A stretch of 64,000 nt of DNA, taken from contig JAOTOM010005105.1 in NCBI GenBank assembly GCA_034440615.1, positions 1 to 64,000 on the forward strand, written 5' to 3'. The notes beneath the pieces are model-generated. The model made no database searches. It was not told the origin of the DNA and saw only the letters and a program-made list of their open reading frames with translations. The DNA comes from Ashinkailepas kermadecensis (Eukaryota > Arthropoda > Thecostraca > Neolepadidae). Both the position numbers and the translations under genes were made by a program. Shown here piece after piece: positions 42,890-54,060 of this stretch. Every line of letters starts with the position of its first letter. The first letter of the stretch is position 1.

Positions 42890-43556
42890 CTACCAACTCT
42901 CGAACAATTGCCGACCAGGCAATAAATAGTTGTTCATTGTTTCACCACAGTCTCATTAGGGACTCGCATTACTACCCAACATATAATGAAGATAGACTCA
43001 AAAGATGGGGTCATTCAATATAAGCATGCTGTGACAATTTGAGCTCGATTGAGAAAATGCTACCCCTTTGGCACCACCTCTGAAGGTTAGTTGTTTACGC
43101 TCCGACCGGCGGGTCGTCGATACGGGCTGGCGCGACCGGACGGCACCGGCTTACCGCTCGGAATTATCGACCGTAGCGACTCGGTGTGTGGGAGTGGGCG
43201 GGGAGCAACGCGCCGCACTGAAGTGGTCAGGCCATGTCAAAACAACTGCTGTTGCATGGTTTGTCAGACCTATTAAGACACATCTGTGCATCACAATCAC
43301 TCGTGCATTCATTACAAGCAATACGACAGCGAGCTCTCAAAGTCACGGAAACGAATAAATATATTATGTCATCGTTGTAAGGTATACAAACATATTTATC
43401 GCATATGCTGATGATGAAAGATCTTGATATTGGCTTTTCAGTAAAAAAATATCATGATTTTTTTTTCGGGAGCGATAGGTATCACGAGCGTAACGCATCT
43501 CCACAAACTGTGGCTTCTGTTTGTCGTTTTCTGGTGCATTTGACGCTAAAAACGCA

Positions 43557-43730
43557 TTATTTCACTTGCACTGGTGAATGAACCTCCTGACGTCTAAGAT
43601 GTTCCAAATAATTGATCCGTAGTTTGTCCAGCGCAGCATTTGCGACTTGTTTCTTGGTACGCAGCTCGGCTTGTTTTGCGTTCCAAGCTTTGATGATATC
43701 CGGCTGTCCTGTCTTTGGACACCGCCCATA
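43557..43730 (-). CDS. Coding-like short frame, mirror copy
   Basis: Mirror of 40139-40312 in the other arm, apparently identical in sequence. Same comments apply. Confidence 0.3.
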   Translation of the reverse strand, partial: YGRCPKTGQPDIIKAWNAKQAELRTKKQVANAALDKLRINYLEHLRRQEVHSPVQVK

Positions 43731-44347
43731 CGAACTTCCTATGCTCTCTGACCAGCTTATCCCTTACCATTAGTAAGGGATACGGTCGCCAATCTTGGTT
43801 GCTAATCTTGTGCCGAACATCGAGTATGTCCCAATCATCTTGTGAGCGCAAAATGTCTGCACCCCACAGATATGCTGGCAGGAGAACCGCCCTGATTACT
43901 ACTAACTCACAGCACAACAGTAACTGATGGCCTTAGCAACAGACGACCGCTCTGTGCCGTGATGCCAACTACGGAGAACAGTGGAAGGGTCTGCACGTGG
44001 AGGCTACATCCGCTTTCGGGACTAAAAACCGAGCATTTAATTACACCCGAGGTTACACCTGCATCACTGGACCAAGATCAGTCGCGCGGCAGTAAGGGCG
44101 GAGCAGTACGGGCGAGATTACTGCCACCGTGCGACGGTCTTCACCCGTAACGACGCTCTGACTTTTTCGATCACGAAAACTTAGAGGCTGGAGGGTCTGA
44201 GGTGTAGGAGTGGTGTTATCGAGCTGAGAAGTTCAGAGTATGATCAAGATGAATGGCACCGATTTTTCCGTCTATCCTCTGAATGCTACATTGCATTTCT
44301 GCAAAACAGTGCCCCTCCTTAGTCTTATCAGCATTTGAGTTTGTTAT

Positions 44348-44890
44348 GTGACACTGGCGGATCCAGGGGAAATTGGAGCATGTTCCCAAAACCACCCCAT
44401 CCCCCAGATAGAGATCTGGCGCCCCTCCAGAATGTTTAAGTGCACCCACCCCGCAGGGACGGATCCAGAAATTGTGATAGGGCACTTCGTCTCTGGAGGG
44501 CTGTCATTTCTTCGGAGGGGCACATCGGGCTGAAAAGTTCGCAGGGTGCACTCGAGCAAACTGAAGGGGCGTCTTTTCTTCCAAGGAGCCCCTCTGGTTA
44601 AACAATTCGAGGGGTGCACTCGAACACACTGAAAGGGCGCCTATTTCTATCAGAGGGTAGCATCTGGCTGAAACATTCGAGGGAGTGTGCCTTTTCCCGG
44701 CCAGAGGAACGCCAATTTACATGGGGGCACATGACCCCAGTGACCCTTCTGTATCCATCCCTGCACCCACGCTCAAAAAGTTTCTTAGGCCGGTGGCGCC
44801 CCTCAGGGTAGAAAATACCGCCGTTACCTTTAAGAAAATGGCACCCTTCAGAACAAAAGTGTGCCCTGGACCAAAATGTTGAGTCCGTTC
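44348..44890. repeat. Degenerate ~68-bp tandem repeat
   Basis: GGCTGAAAAGTTCG (about 44529), GGTTAAACAATTCG (44596) and GGCTGAAACATTCG (44666) mark units 67-70 bases apart, each followed by GGGTGCACTCGA-like sequence. At 44351 the array is preceded by CACTGGCGGATCCAGG, the terminus of the hAT-like element at 37724, without a visible partner end. Confidence 0.7.
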
Positions 44891-45399
44891 TTGGTATGTG
44901 ATGCTGTTGAGACTGGCCATGTGAACACGATATGGTAGATAGTTCCTCTAGAACTAGGTGGATACATTAATCAGGACCAAAAGTCTTATTTTCGGGTTCT
45001 AAGTTGTGCAGTAGAGGGATAGGAATTGGGGTGAATTGGATGGGAGTGATGCTGGGTTGTCTTAGATTATGTCTTATGTCTTGATTATGCTTATGAATAA
45101 AGAATTATGCCAGAGCAGGTGTATCTGACGGTCGATTCAGAACCGGCCTTCTGGCATGTGATGCTGAAGAGATTGACCACGGTAGCACAATTGGGTACAT
45201 AGCTTCTTTAGAACTCAGGATATGACATTGATTGGAGTTGGGCTCCAGTCTCTATTCGTCTTATAGTGAAAACCTTCATGAAATTCATGGTAACGTGGGA
45301 AATTAAGGGCATTATAGAATCATGGATCCATCAAATTCAAAGCTTGGTAGGCCCGAATCACATACAATACTGTTCAGGGTGCGAGGAGACATACGACAG
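44891..45399. other. Non-coding stretch, nothing recognised
   Basis: A loose duplication is visible: ATGTGATGCTG..GAGA.TG.CCA and TAG.TTC.T.TAGAACT appear near 44895-44955 and 45157-45215. No coding region. Confidence 0.5.
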
Positions 45400-45960
45400 G
45401 TGAGCAGACTGTGCGCCGGAGATTCAGCAGTAGCAACGCTATACAGCACACTAAGTACGGAAGGGCACCGATGGTTGGAGGACACTTGCTAGGGCAAGAT
45501 ATTATGGAGAGCAGGGCACTAACCAGGGCAGAAATATAAGCAGGTCAGGACACTCGGAAGGGCACATAGGAGGGATTTGAAGGGGGTAGGATATTCAGGA
45601 TAGTACAAACAGGGTAGGACATTGAGGGCAACAAATTCAGTAGGGCACTTGGGAGGGCACCAAGGAGGCCAGGGACAGAAGGACTCAGAAGGACACTAAA
45701 GCTGGTAGGGCGCCGAAGAGAGAATTCGGGAGGACAGAGCACTGCGGAGGGTGGGAATACCAAGGTGTCCAAATAATCTAGGAGGGTAGGACACTCAGTA
45801 TGGCAGAGCACTCTGAGAAAGCACCCAGAAAGACAGGACTAGGAAGGACAGAACACCGAGTTGGGCTTGGACAGGGTAGCATGCATAGCAGGGAACTCAG
45901 CAGGGCAGGGCATCCAGAACAAGGGACTTAGGAGGGCTCTACACAGGACGGAGCTCTAGG
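45400..45960. repeat. Degenerate GGACACT/AGGGCA minisatellite
   Basis: Words such as GGACACT, GGGCACT and GAGGGTAGGACA recur every 20-30 bases in an A/G-rich strand bias. Units are too diverged to define a consensus by eye. Confidence 0.6.
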
Positions 45961-46439
45961 GAGGTCGGCAGCATCAAACCAGGCAGGAGCAATGGCCTGA
46001 CAGACGAGCAACAGTTGCATGACTAGGCAGAAAAGATCGCCCTTCCCGCAGCGTCCGGTGGGCGCGCGGCGGCGGAATGTGCATGCTGGAGCTGGCAAAT
46101 ACTAAACATTTCGAGACCAAGGCCCGGCCCGGCCGGTGCAGTGTGATGCGACGAAACCCGGTTGGGGCCCGGCCATAGTAAACTGAAGCGCGGTCAACGA
46201 CACGTTTTTTCTTCAATACATGTGTTTTTTGCGATAAAGCATCACCATCGTTTTTTATCTTTAATTATTGCTATATAGGCGGTTCATATCACCTTGGAAA
46301 ACCTCGTCCACTCCCAGAACATGAATTGAAAATATATATCTTATCAAGACATTCTTTTTGCATTCTTGTATTGTACTTGCATTATTTGTATCTTGTATTG
46401 TATTGCATCTATTATTGTATTCCTTTTTTAAATGGAGTC
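45961..46439. other. Non-coding stretch
   Basis: A short GC-rich part (46040-46170) followed by AT-rich sequence with TTGTATTG repeats (46360-46420). Nothing recognised. Confidence 0.5.
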
Positions 46440-46925
46440 GGGTCCCGGAAAAAAATAATCACGAAACACTGAAAATCGATCCGGGTTTATAAAAATTCAT
46501 GATTCCCGAAAGACAACTCGCGTCCGGGCCGCTACAATTCACGTTGCGGTCCCCAAAACACGTGCCGTGGCTCGAAAAATGGCTCCGAGGCCCTGAAAGG
46601 TCGGGCTATGGCCCAACATTCTCGGCGGGGCCCCAAAATATGCGTCAATAAGTATCAAAATCGCGTAAGGGTCCCAAATACACACAGCAGGGCCTTAAAG
46701 GCACGCCGGGAGCCCGAAAACGTACTAGAGCCCTCCAAAGCACAGCGCCCCCCCCCCCCCGTTCCCAAGCGATAGAGTTTTCAGATATGCGCCAGGGCCT
46801 TAAATAAATACACCGGGAGCCCTCAAAAACACACCAAGACCCTCAAAGCACATCGGGTCCTTAAAGCACACAGGAGCCACAGAGGCGGCATAAGAGTCTC
46901 AAAAACAGGCCATGGCTAACAAAAA
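46440..46925 (+). repeat. 21-bp-period GGGGCCC minisatellite
   Basis: Same pattern as at 1.0 and 27.2 kb: GGGCC, GGTCCCC, GGCTCG, GAGGCCC and GGGGCCCC at about 21-base steps, with AAAA..CGCG filler. Interrupted by a C-run at 46746-46760. Confidence 0.75.
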
Positions 46926-48567
46926 AAAATGACATGGTCCTAGACATTTGTGTTATTATATTAATTAACAATGAAACCTTTGAATGGGTGGGGGTTGAAA
47001 ACAGGTGACTGAAACAAGATAGTTGGAAATGATGAAAATTACGTTGTCATCAATTATTGTAATTTAATTTAAAGTAATTTAAAAGGTTTTGAAGTCGAAG
47101 TCGCCCTTCAAAATTCAACCTCCCCTTCCCTTTAGCGAAATCGTATTGATCCGTCAGTGCAGGCAAGTATATTCTTATCGAATTCAGACTGTTTGTAGAC
47201 AACATGCACATTGGTGCGGTAAGACGGTAAGACTTACCTCGATTGCAAGTCGCCAACTACCGCAAAGTCAATAGCCATGCGCCCTGGTAAGCGGGAAACA
47301 GGAAATGGTAGCACATGTGTTCTCATAACTATGGTAGGAGAATGCCATCCATGAGCGCTTGGAAGAACATTAAAATGGCCCCGCACACTAATTCTTCTAA
47401 AGGAGTCTGATGCGGAAATCATAAAGGAAAAGCGTTGCTGCATTGCAAACACCTGCTTCTATTTTCCGCTATGCTTATTTTAAGCTTTCTTCGTCGCGTC
47501 ACACAAATATGATCTTATCTACGACCTCAGTATGTTCTGCTCTGCAAGCTGAATATGCGGTGCTGACCGAATCGTGCAGTGGTGATTGCCGAGTGATGCA
47601 GTGCAGTGTCGAAAATGACCCACTGACAACTTGTGGGTTCAGGGTGAAACTGCCGCAGTATCCAATGCATGCTGCTCTCCTCTTCACTGCCCCCATTCTG
47701 AGATTACTTCTGCTTACGCTCCCAGGTTACATCCGTCCAGTTTAGTCTCGTTCTATTATCACACGTTCCCTCGATCCTGTTGTATCGGCGACTAGTTTTT
47801 GTCAGCATTCCATCGCGTGCGCAATGAATATACGACGCCCATTCGACGCCAATATAAACACGTTCGTGTCATGAAAGCCGTATGAGAACATACTCGACAG
47901 TGAAATTCAGATACCTTAGTGCCGCCCCTATTCGAGCGAAGACGACTCAAAGTCCATTCAGCAAGCCTGGTATGTCAGACGAGATTAGACCCGTGATCAC
48001 GGTCATTTAACATTTTAACACTTGGCGATTTTCTGATGATGAAAATCCGAGATAACGCGCTAATCGATTCCAACACAACCGGAGCGGCAAAACCCCAGTC
48101 TACGTCCGTCAGCAGCACAGCCCGCATTGTAGCCCAGATCGTATCTACGAAAACCGATCTGCGTTTTGCATTAAGGCATTACGCCGGCATTAGCTAAGAG
48201 CACTGTCCACGTCTCGGCACAACAGCCGATTAGAGCCGATGAAGTCGGTCGCTGACACCTGGCAGCGACTTTCTGTCGTCACCGTAATCCTGTTTGCAGA
48301 CAATTCGCTACAAATAAGCCGATGCTGATCAGAAGCTGGGGTCGCCGGCTGGGACGGTCGCGCCGCCCAAAGGCGGTCCCAGACTGGTCCAGCAGGGAGG
48401 CGCCGACTACTACGGGCACACACATGCCACTCTGCCGGAGGAGGAGGGGTGTGGGTGAGATACAGCGGTCGCATTCTTCTTGAACATCCTATCGACCTAT
48501 CGACATCAGCTGACGGCTGTAGCTCTCATTAGTGATTCACCGGCTGAGCTGGACGCGCCCTTGCCGT
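46926..48567. other. Non-coding stretch, nothing recognised
   Basis: The first part (46960-47070) weakly resembles the composite-repeat flank at 39040-39110 (ACGTTGTCATCAATTATT). Frames in 47443-47745 and 48190-48474 have no known motif. Confidence 0.5.
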
Positions 48568-48690
48568 CTCGCTCCGCCTCTGTCATAATGGGGCGGGACA
48601 TTTTTGCCGTCACGCTCCGCCTCTGTCATAATGGGGCGGGACATTTTTGCCGTCTTGCTCCGCCTCTGTCATAATGGGGCGGTACATTTT
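48568..48690. repeat. 43-bp tandem repeat, three copies
   Basis: GTCTCGCTCCGCCTCTGTCA and TAATGGGGCGGGACATTTTT recur three times with few changes. Each unit holds a GGGGCGG word, a consensus GC box (Sp1-type) core. Confidence 0.95.
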
Positions 48691-49469
48691 TTTTTCGATG
48701 GGAGGGAGCGAAAGGCACCGCATGTGTTCAGTTGGTGCTGTGCCCTTCTGTAAGCACACGACCGCTTGTGGTCCTATCGAAAATTTATAGTCGCACCGGA
48801 AGTTGGCGTTGGAGTGCTCTTCAAAAAAGGTATGGGACCAGTATCTTATGATAAGAACATACGCTCTATGTTATGTGTAATGAAGACTCTCCTTTGTTAT
48901 GTCATGTAGCATGTCTGCATGGTTATACCATGCAGCATGTTTGCGTGGCTGCCACCGCAGTGCGCATGAAATAGTTACACCTCTCGTTTTCTTGAATTTA
49001 GCATCGCACCATTGGCTGCTTTGAAGAAAAAATCGCCTCGACTCCGGTTTGTGCCGTGAGGTTCCAGCGGTAGCGATGTGAATGTACTTTGGCACACTTA
49101 CAAATGTGTTCTGTGCTTTGAAGTGGAAGAAATTAATATCGTGCAATGGAAGCACGATATTAATATTTTTGTATTGGCAGGGAACTCCCTGTCTAGCTCG
49201 TGTTCCAGCCACACTTTCTTGGGTGCACTTGTAAGCTATGTTGTAGAATAGAAAGCAACTAGTTATTCAATGTTATTAGATATATAGAACAAAGGATACG
49301 TCCATGGATATAATTGCACTGTGCATGCAATTGGCATCATGGTTGGCCTATTCATGGAGGCTCAGCACTCAGGAGGTACCACAGCGTTGTTGCGCGGGAA
49401 GTTTTGTTCCATGACATTGGTTCCACAGAGATTAATACATTAATTTGCAGGTTTTTCTGACATCTGAAG
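48691..49469. other. Upstream of the repeat-peptide frame
   Basis: AT-rich. Contains a 13-bp perfect hairpin (arms 49132-49144 and 49152-49164, ATTAATATCGTGC). Just before the next entry, TAATTTGCAG at 49442-49451 could be a splice acceptor. No promoter could be identified. Confidence 0.5.
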
Positions 49470-49970
49470 ATGCACAGCGATAAGCATGACGGCGGAAAGC
49501 CTGAGGGCAGAACCGTCACCCGGCTACTAGAAGACGACGGGAAGCCTGAAGACCGAACAGTATCCCGGCTACTAGAAGGCGACAGGAAGCCTGAAGACCG
49601 AACAGTATCCCGTCTGCCAGATTACGACGGGAAGCCAGAGGACCGAACCGTCACCCGGCTACTAGAAGACGACGGGAAGCCTGAGGACAGAACCGTCACC
49701 CGGCTACTAGAAGACGACAGGAAGCCTGAAGACCGAACCGTCGACTGGCTGAGAGAATACAACGGGAAGCCCGAGAGCCGATCCGTCGCCCGGCTACCGG
49801 ATTACGACGGGAAGCCTGATGACCGAACCATCGCCGGGCTACCAGATTGCGACGATAAGCCTGAGTGCAGAGCAGTCGCCCGGCTACCAGATTACGTTCA
49901 AACAATGGAGGTCACAGGTCAGTTAATTCGTGCGAAGCGTGAAAGTGGTGCTCGCAATGCGACATCGTGA
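49470..49970 (+). CDS. Repeat-peptide frame: nine 15-residue charged repeats
   Basis: A 166-codon frame starts MHSDKHDGGKPEGR and carries nine units of consensus D-G-K-P-E-D-R-T-V-T/S/A-R-L-L/P-E/D-D/Y, followed by a unique tail ending RAKRESGARNATS and a stop. Lys-Pro is invariant in all nine units. Between units many differences are silent: Pro CCT/CCA/CCC, Glu GAA/GAG, Arg CGA/AGA, Thr-Val ACC-GTC/ACA-GTA, Arg CGG/CGT, Leu CTA/CTG. That pattern suggests selection on the peptide. There is an in-frame stop 12 bases upstream of the ATG, a possible splice acceptor 18 bases upstream and a possible donor (CAG/GTCAGT) near 49915. No signal peptide, no known domain. Strongly hydrophilic, likely extended or disordered. 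Could equally be a minisatellite with a chance open frame. Confidence 0.45.
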   Translation: MHSDKHDGGKPEGRTVTRLLEDDGKPEDRTVSRLLEGDRKPEDRTVSRLPDYDGKPEDRTVTRLLEDDGKPEDRTVTRLLEDDRKPEDRTVDWLREYNGKPESRSVARLPDYDGKPDDRTIAGLPDCDDKPECRAVARLPDYVQTMEVTGQLIRAKRESGARNATS

Positions 49971-51985
49971 TGTGTGCAATTAAGTTATCTATGTGACAAT
50001 GAGCATTCGTTGTTTCGTGGCTTGTTTACCCAATGAAGTGCATGCATTCATTTGGTCAAATAATTGTCATTTAGTTGGAACGGGCTTAAATAGCATGCGT
50101 AATTGTATTTATCCCCAGGTTTATGAACACTTCAGCACTACATCACGATTGGTTTGACAAGTCTGTAGTCTATCAAGCTTATCTAGTCACTGAAACTTCA
50201 AGTTTTAGGAATAGGAAGTAAAAGTAAAGTAATAGGAACATTCCCCACCATCACACTCTAGCCTCCACCACCGAAATGGTGACACTGAAATATTGAAGCG
50301 GCATTGGTCCAGTTTTGTAAACGGGCCATTCTTGGTGTGGATCTTGGAGAAAAGCTGGCCGCAATGTCTGGCAACAAGCATACAACAGGTGCAAGGACGG
50401 TATAGCTCTTCATCTTCTTCGAACAATCGGTATGTGTACCGAACGACCTGGAAGGGGACACCAAGTGTTCTTTGCATTGCATTATGAACAAAAGCAAATT
50501 GTGTGCTGATCATGGCCATCTCGTCCAGCTGCCATCCACCGCTCGAAATCGAGTGAAAAAAACACGAAGATTTTTTCCAGTGTGTTTTCTATTGCATCGA
50601 GTTGGTGTCTCCGAGTGCTGAAAATATTCACGTTTTCCAATTGTTGTTTGCTAATATGGTCTGCCCGGTAATATACTGTCGTGATATCATTTCTATTTTC
50701 TTCCTATATCGGCAATTGTCCCATAAATTGAAGGTCGCCACCATAATATGACATTTAAAGGATACCTTTAGTCTCATTAGTGACTGGAAGTATGTTCAGT
50801 CACAGTCATGCATATTCCACAACCCGCACAATAGGACTGAATTTCATGCGGCGCATTGCTGACGTGGTTGTGGTGGTTACCGACTGAAAAGATCATGGTT
50901 ATTCCCAATTAGCCAATCAGAATTCGGGGTCTCATCAGGCTTCTGCACAGAAAGATAGTCGTCAGGGTAACCAGCTATTTACCGCCCATCATTACTATCC
51001 TAGCATACTACCACCTACTATATGCCAACAAAAGACGGCATCGTGCATCGGTTATTTTTAATCAATGTATTGACTATAATTGGACTAAGATGTGGTTTGT
51101 AATACACAGTGGAGGAAGCAACTTCCACCTTCTCGTCGGATTTCGGAACATAAAGTAACGACATGGCATTCGCCGGTTAGGTGGAGGGATAGGGAACCCT
51201 TTAAGGTGTGCTCTGCAAGGTCTCAAGCTAGGATCATCGTAACTAATTCGGATTCGAGATACAAGAATGTTCAATTTCCGTTAGAATTCAATCCGACATG
51301 CCTGCTATATACATTGAATGGTGTTCCCGTATAAGAGCTTAATCAAGGATCTTTCTTCAACGGCGGAATGCTTAAATTTAGCTAATATGAAAAAAAAACG
51401 AATTATTCCCAAAAATAGTTATCGAAACATTTTTTGAAATATGGATGAAGGTTGTCAACATTATTAAGCCTGTTGTCACGATGTTTGTCAAATTGTCAAG
51501 TGTTCATTCTCATTTGATTGCCAGTATGCTTGTTTGCATGCATTTACAAGTTGCTACTACCTATTTTTCAGACGATTATACAAAGTAACCAAATGCTCAT
51601 ATTAAGTAAAATAAAGTCATAAATTGATGACTGAAGGTTTGAAGTTAAATTGACTGAAGGTCAATTGACTGAAGGTCTAATATATTTCGGGCATGGCCCT
51701 TCTTCAGAAACAAAGTATACACACAGAGGCATTTTACGCACATGATTTATAGCACATGCTTCATGTATCAGGCCATCTACCAATATTGAAAAAATGGTTT
51801 TAATCCTCACCTAAGTCCAAGTATCGGCCATATTTAAATACCAACATAACAATAGATATTGCAACAAGTATATATGAAGCGACCCTAGCAGAGTAATAAT
51901 GTTCGTGGCTTCCCTAGACACCTTCCTTATAAATCACCCCTATACATCCCTATACACATGTATCACCATGATACGTCATCGTCTA
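49971..51985. other. Non-coding stretch with one unrecognised frame
   Basis: The minus frame 50205-50519 (104 codons) includes FQVVRYTYRLFEEDEELYRP and CTCCMLVARHCGQLFSKI, with a protein-like composition and a CxxC. I do not recognise it, it has no supported splice structure, and it may be a transposon remnant. Near 51600-51680 TTGACTGAAGGT is repeated three times. Confidence 0.4.
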
Positions 51986-51989
51986 CTGC

Positions 51990-52145
51990 ACTCGAAGTGT
52001 TCGCGTGTGTGGATGAACGAGTGTGTAAGTGAGTGAGTGAATACGTTAGTGAGTGAGTGAGTAAGTGTATGAGTGAGTGACGAGTTAGTGAGAGAGTGCG
52101 TACCTGGGTGAGTGAGTGAATTCCTGGGTGAATGATGGAGTGAGT
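51990..52145. repeat. GAGT tetranucleotide repeat
   Basis: Interrupted GAGTGAGTGA runs, including GTGAGTGAGTGA and AGTGAGTGAG blocks. Simple repeat with decay. Confidence 0.9.
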
Positions 52146-52199
52146 GATTGTGCCGGTGGGAGAATACGGAGTAAATAAGTCGGCGAGTACAGATGACGT

Positions 52200-53834
52200 A
52201 TGCACAGTGTCATGCTGTGTAGGGAACTAATTTTATGAGGATCAATGAAGCTACCATTGTGTTTATGGGTGACTTTTAGTTCCTGATTTCAATGGATTCT
52301 GCAATTTTTAGTTCTGCCATGTCTTTACAAATCCGTAAGATTTTGATGCTGAGCGTTGCTGGAGTGATGGTGTTTTCGGGGTGATTTGCGACGAAATGCT
52401 CTCCAAAAGGCGTGTTTTTCGTTTTGTTTTTGAGTCTCTGATGTGTTCCATATATCTATCCTAACCATACGTGTTGTTCCTCAATATATGTTATGTGTGC
52501 TGACCCTATTCTGCAAAGCTCGCACTTGATTTTGTACACCACATTTTTTGGTGTGACATCTATATTTGAGACCGGCCAGACAGCATTGACGCGCTCTAGT
52601 GCCTGCAGAGCATGGTGGAGGGTCGAGGGCAGATTTAGTCAATGTTTCAGAAAGTGTCTTGCAGCTTTTCCAGGCTACGCGCATTGAGAGTGTGGACTTA
52701 GTGATGGTTGTGGCTGCTTTTTCGGTCAGAGAATCATCGATAAATTGTCAACTGATGTATATGGTGTCTCCGTATATATGTGAGGTGGAAGCGTTTGTAT
52801 CGTGGGTGTGTTGACTTGCCGCGCGACGTCTGCATTTATCTTTGCGTGGTAATACTCCGAAAGTGTGTTTTCTGTATCATGCTATGAAGATAGCCTTTCA
52901 ATAGGAAAATACCTTCGATTTTTTTTCGATACCTCTTTTTGGGCGGCCTTATCAGAACCAAGACGCATTGCTCTCAGCAATTGAGCATATAGAACGGAAC
53001 CTTTAGTTTGGAGAGGGTGAGCCGATTTGTATGGGAGGATGACAGGAGCTGCCATCGGTTTAATGAACAGTTATGTTGTATAGGTCAAGTCACTGTTGAC
53101 CGATACAAGTGTGTCGAGGAAGGAAATTTTGCCGTTGGCAGACTGATCGCTTCTCTCTATGGTAAATCTTAGCCTGGGATGGGAGCGGTTCATGTCTACA
53201 AAAAAAATGTGTTCAAAGAGTTTGAGCCCAGAGTCCATACGCTGAAAATGTCATCTATATATCTCAAGTAGATGGCTGGTCGATGCGGTGTTGCGGTGAG
53301 TAATAATGTTTCGATGGCGTTCATAAAGATCGGCGCTAAATATGGTGCGATACGGCTGCCGATAGCTATGCCATTTTGTTGGCGGTAATATTTTTGTCCG
53401 AAACAAACGAACTGACTGAACTATAGATCAGTCAATCACAAACTATAGGTCTGAGGAGCACGTCAGGTTTGTGAGTTTTATGGAGGCCATACAGTTTTGC
53501 TGTGCGTGAGGAATTTGGTTTGATAGCTTTGACAATTTTGTCGGGGATCTTTCCTGCCATGGTTTGTATAATCATTTTCTTGGTAGCCGCTTCCAAACGT
53601 TTAGTCGGGTTCGTCACCCATGGGTTCATATTGTGAGGTGATCTTCGAAGCCTTTTCTATATAAGATTCCCGTGGCATGACAACGAAACCTTTGCATTTA
53701 TCCGAGCGTTTTACGATGATGTTGGGATCTTTGGAGGTGAAGAAGTTAGCGTGGCGCGTAGTTGCTCTGGAGCAGGTGGTGCAGTGCTCTGGGTGGAGTA
53801 ATAACCAGAGTCGCTGCTCATGCATACTATGCAC
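52200..53834 (-). mobile_element. Penelope-like retroelement, degenerate
   Basis: Minus-strand order is typical for this class. First NIIVKRSDKCKGFVVMPRES (53740-53690), then KLYGLHKTHKPDVLLRPIV (53490-53440), then YYRQQNGIAIGSRIAPYLAP and AIYLRYIDDIFSVW with the catalytic YIDD (53400-53230), then GKISFLDTLVSVN (about 53110), and a GIY-YIG nuclease region with NVVYKIKCELC and TPFGEHFVANH followed by LKIAESIEIRN (52560-52270). Part of the RT between LRPIV and YYRQ is deleted, and several stops and frameshifts interrupt it, so it is immobile. Penelope elements combine RT with a GIY-YIG endonuclease, unlike LINEs. Confidence 0.92.
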
Positions 53835-54014
53835 ATGGAAGAAACATTACGCAATAAAACATCACGCAATCTAAAATATAAAGCATATTTGTATCAGAAG
53901 TGGCTACAGGAGTGAGTCTTTGAGACATCTTCGGATAATGCTTCTCGGTTTTTGTCGCATCGCAGCATGCTTCCTTCTACCCTCCGTGTCTTCCCAAATA
54001 TTTGACCGCTCTTC

Positions 54015-54060
54015 ACCAAATTTCGCAACCAATGCGAAAGCATTGGTTGCGAAGTTTGGT
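54015..54060. repeat. 21-bp hairpin with GAAA loop
   Basis: Arms 54015-54035 and 54040-54060 (ACCAAATTTCGCAACCAATGC and its complement) pair along their full length with one T-G wobble, closing on the four-base loop GAAA. It lies about 180 bases beyond the 5' end of the Penelope-like element. No hammerhead core (CTGATGA) was found nearby. Confidence 0.9.

Larger units (their letters stand above)
42316..44267 (-). repeat. Right arm of 4.67 kb palindrome
   Basis: 1952 bases, reverse complement of 39597-41567. Small differences exist: for example, GATCGAAGACAGGCCGTCAG in the left arm corresponds to GATCGAAAAAGTCAG in the right, and there are single-base changes in the nested element. The arms are therefore not an exact copy of one read. 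Confidence 0.95.
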
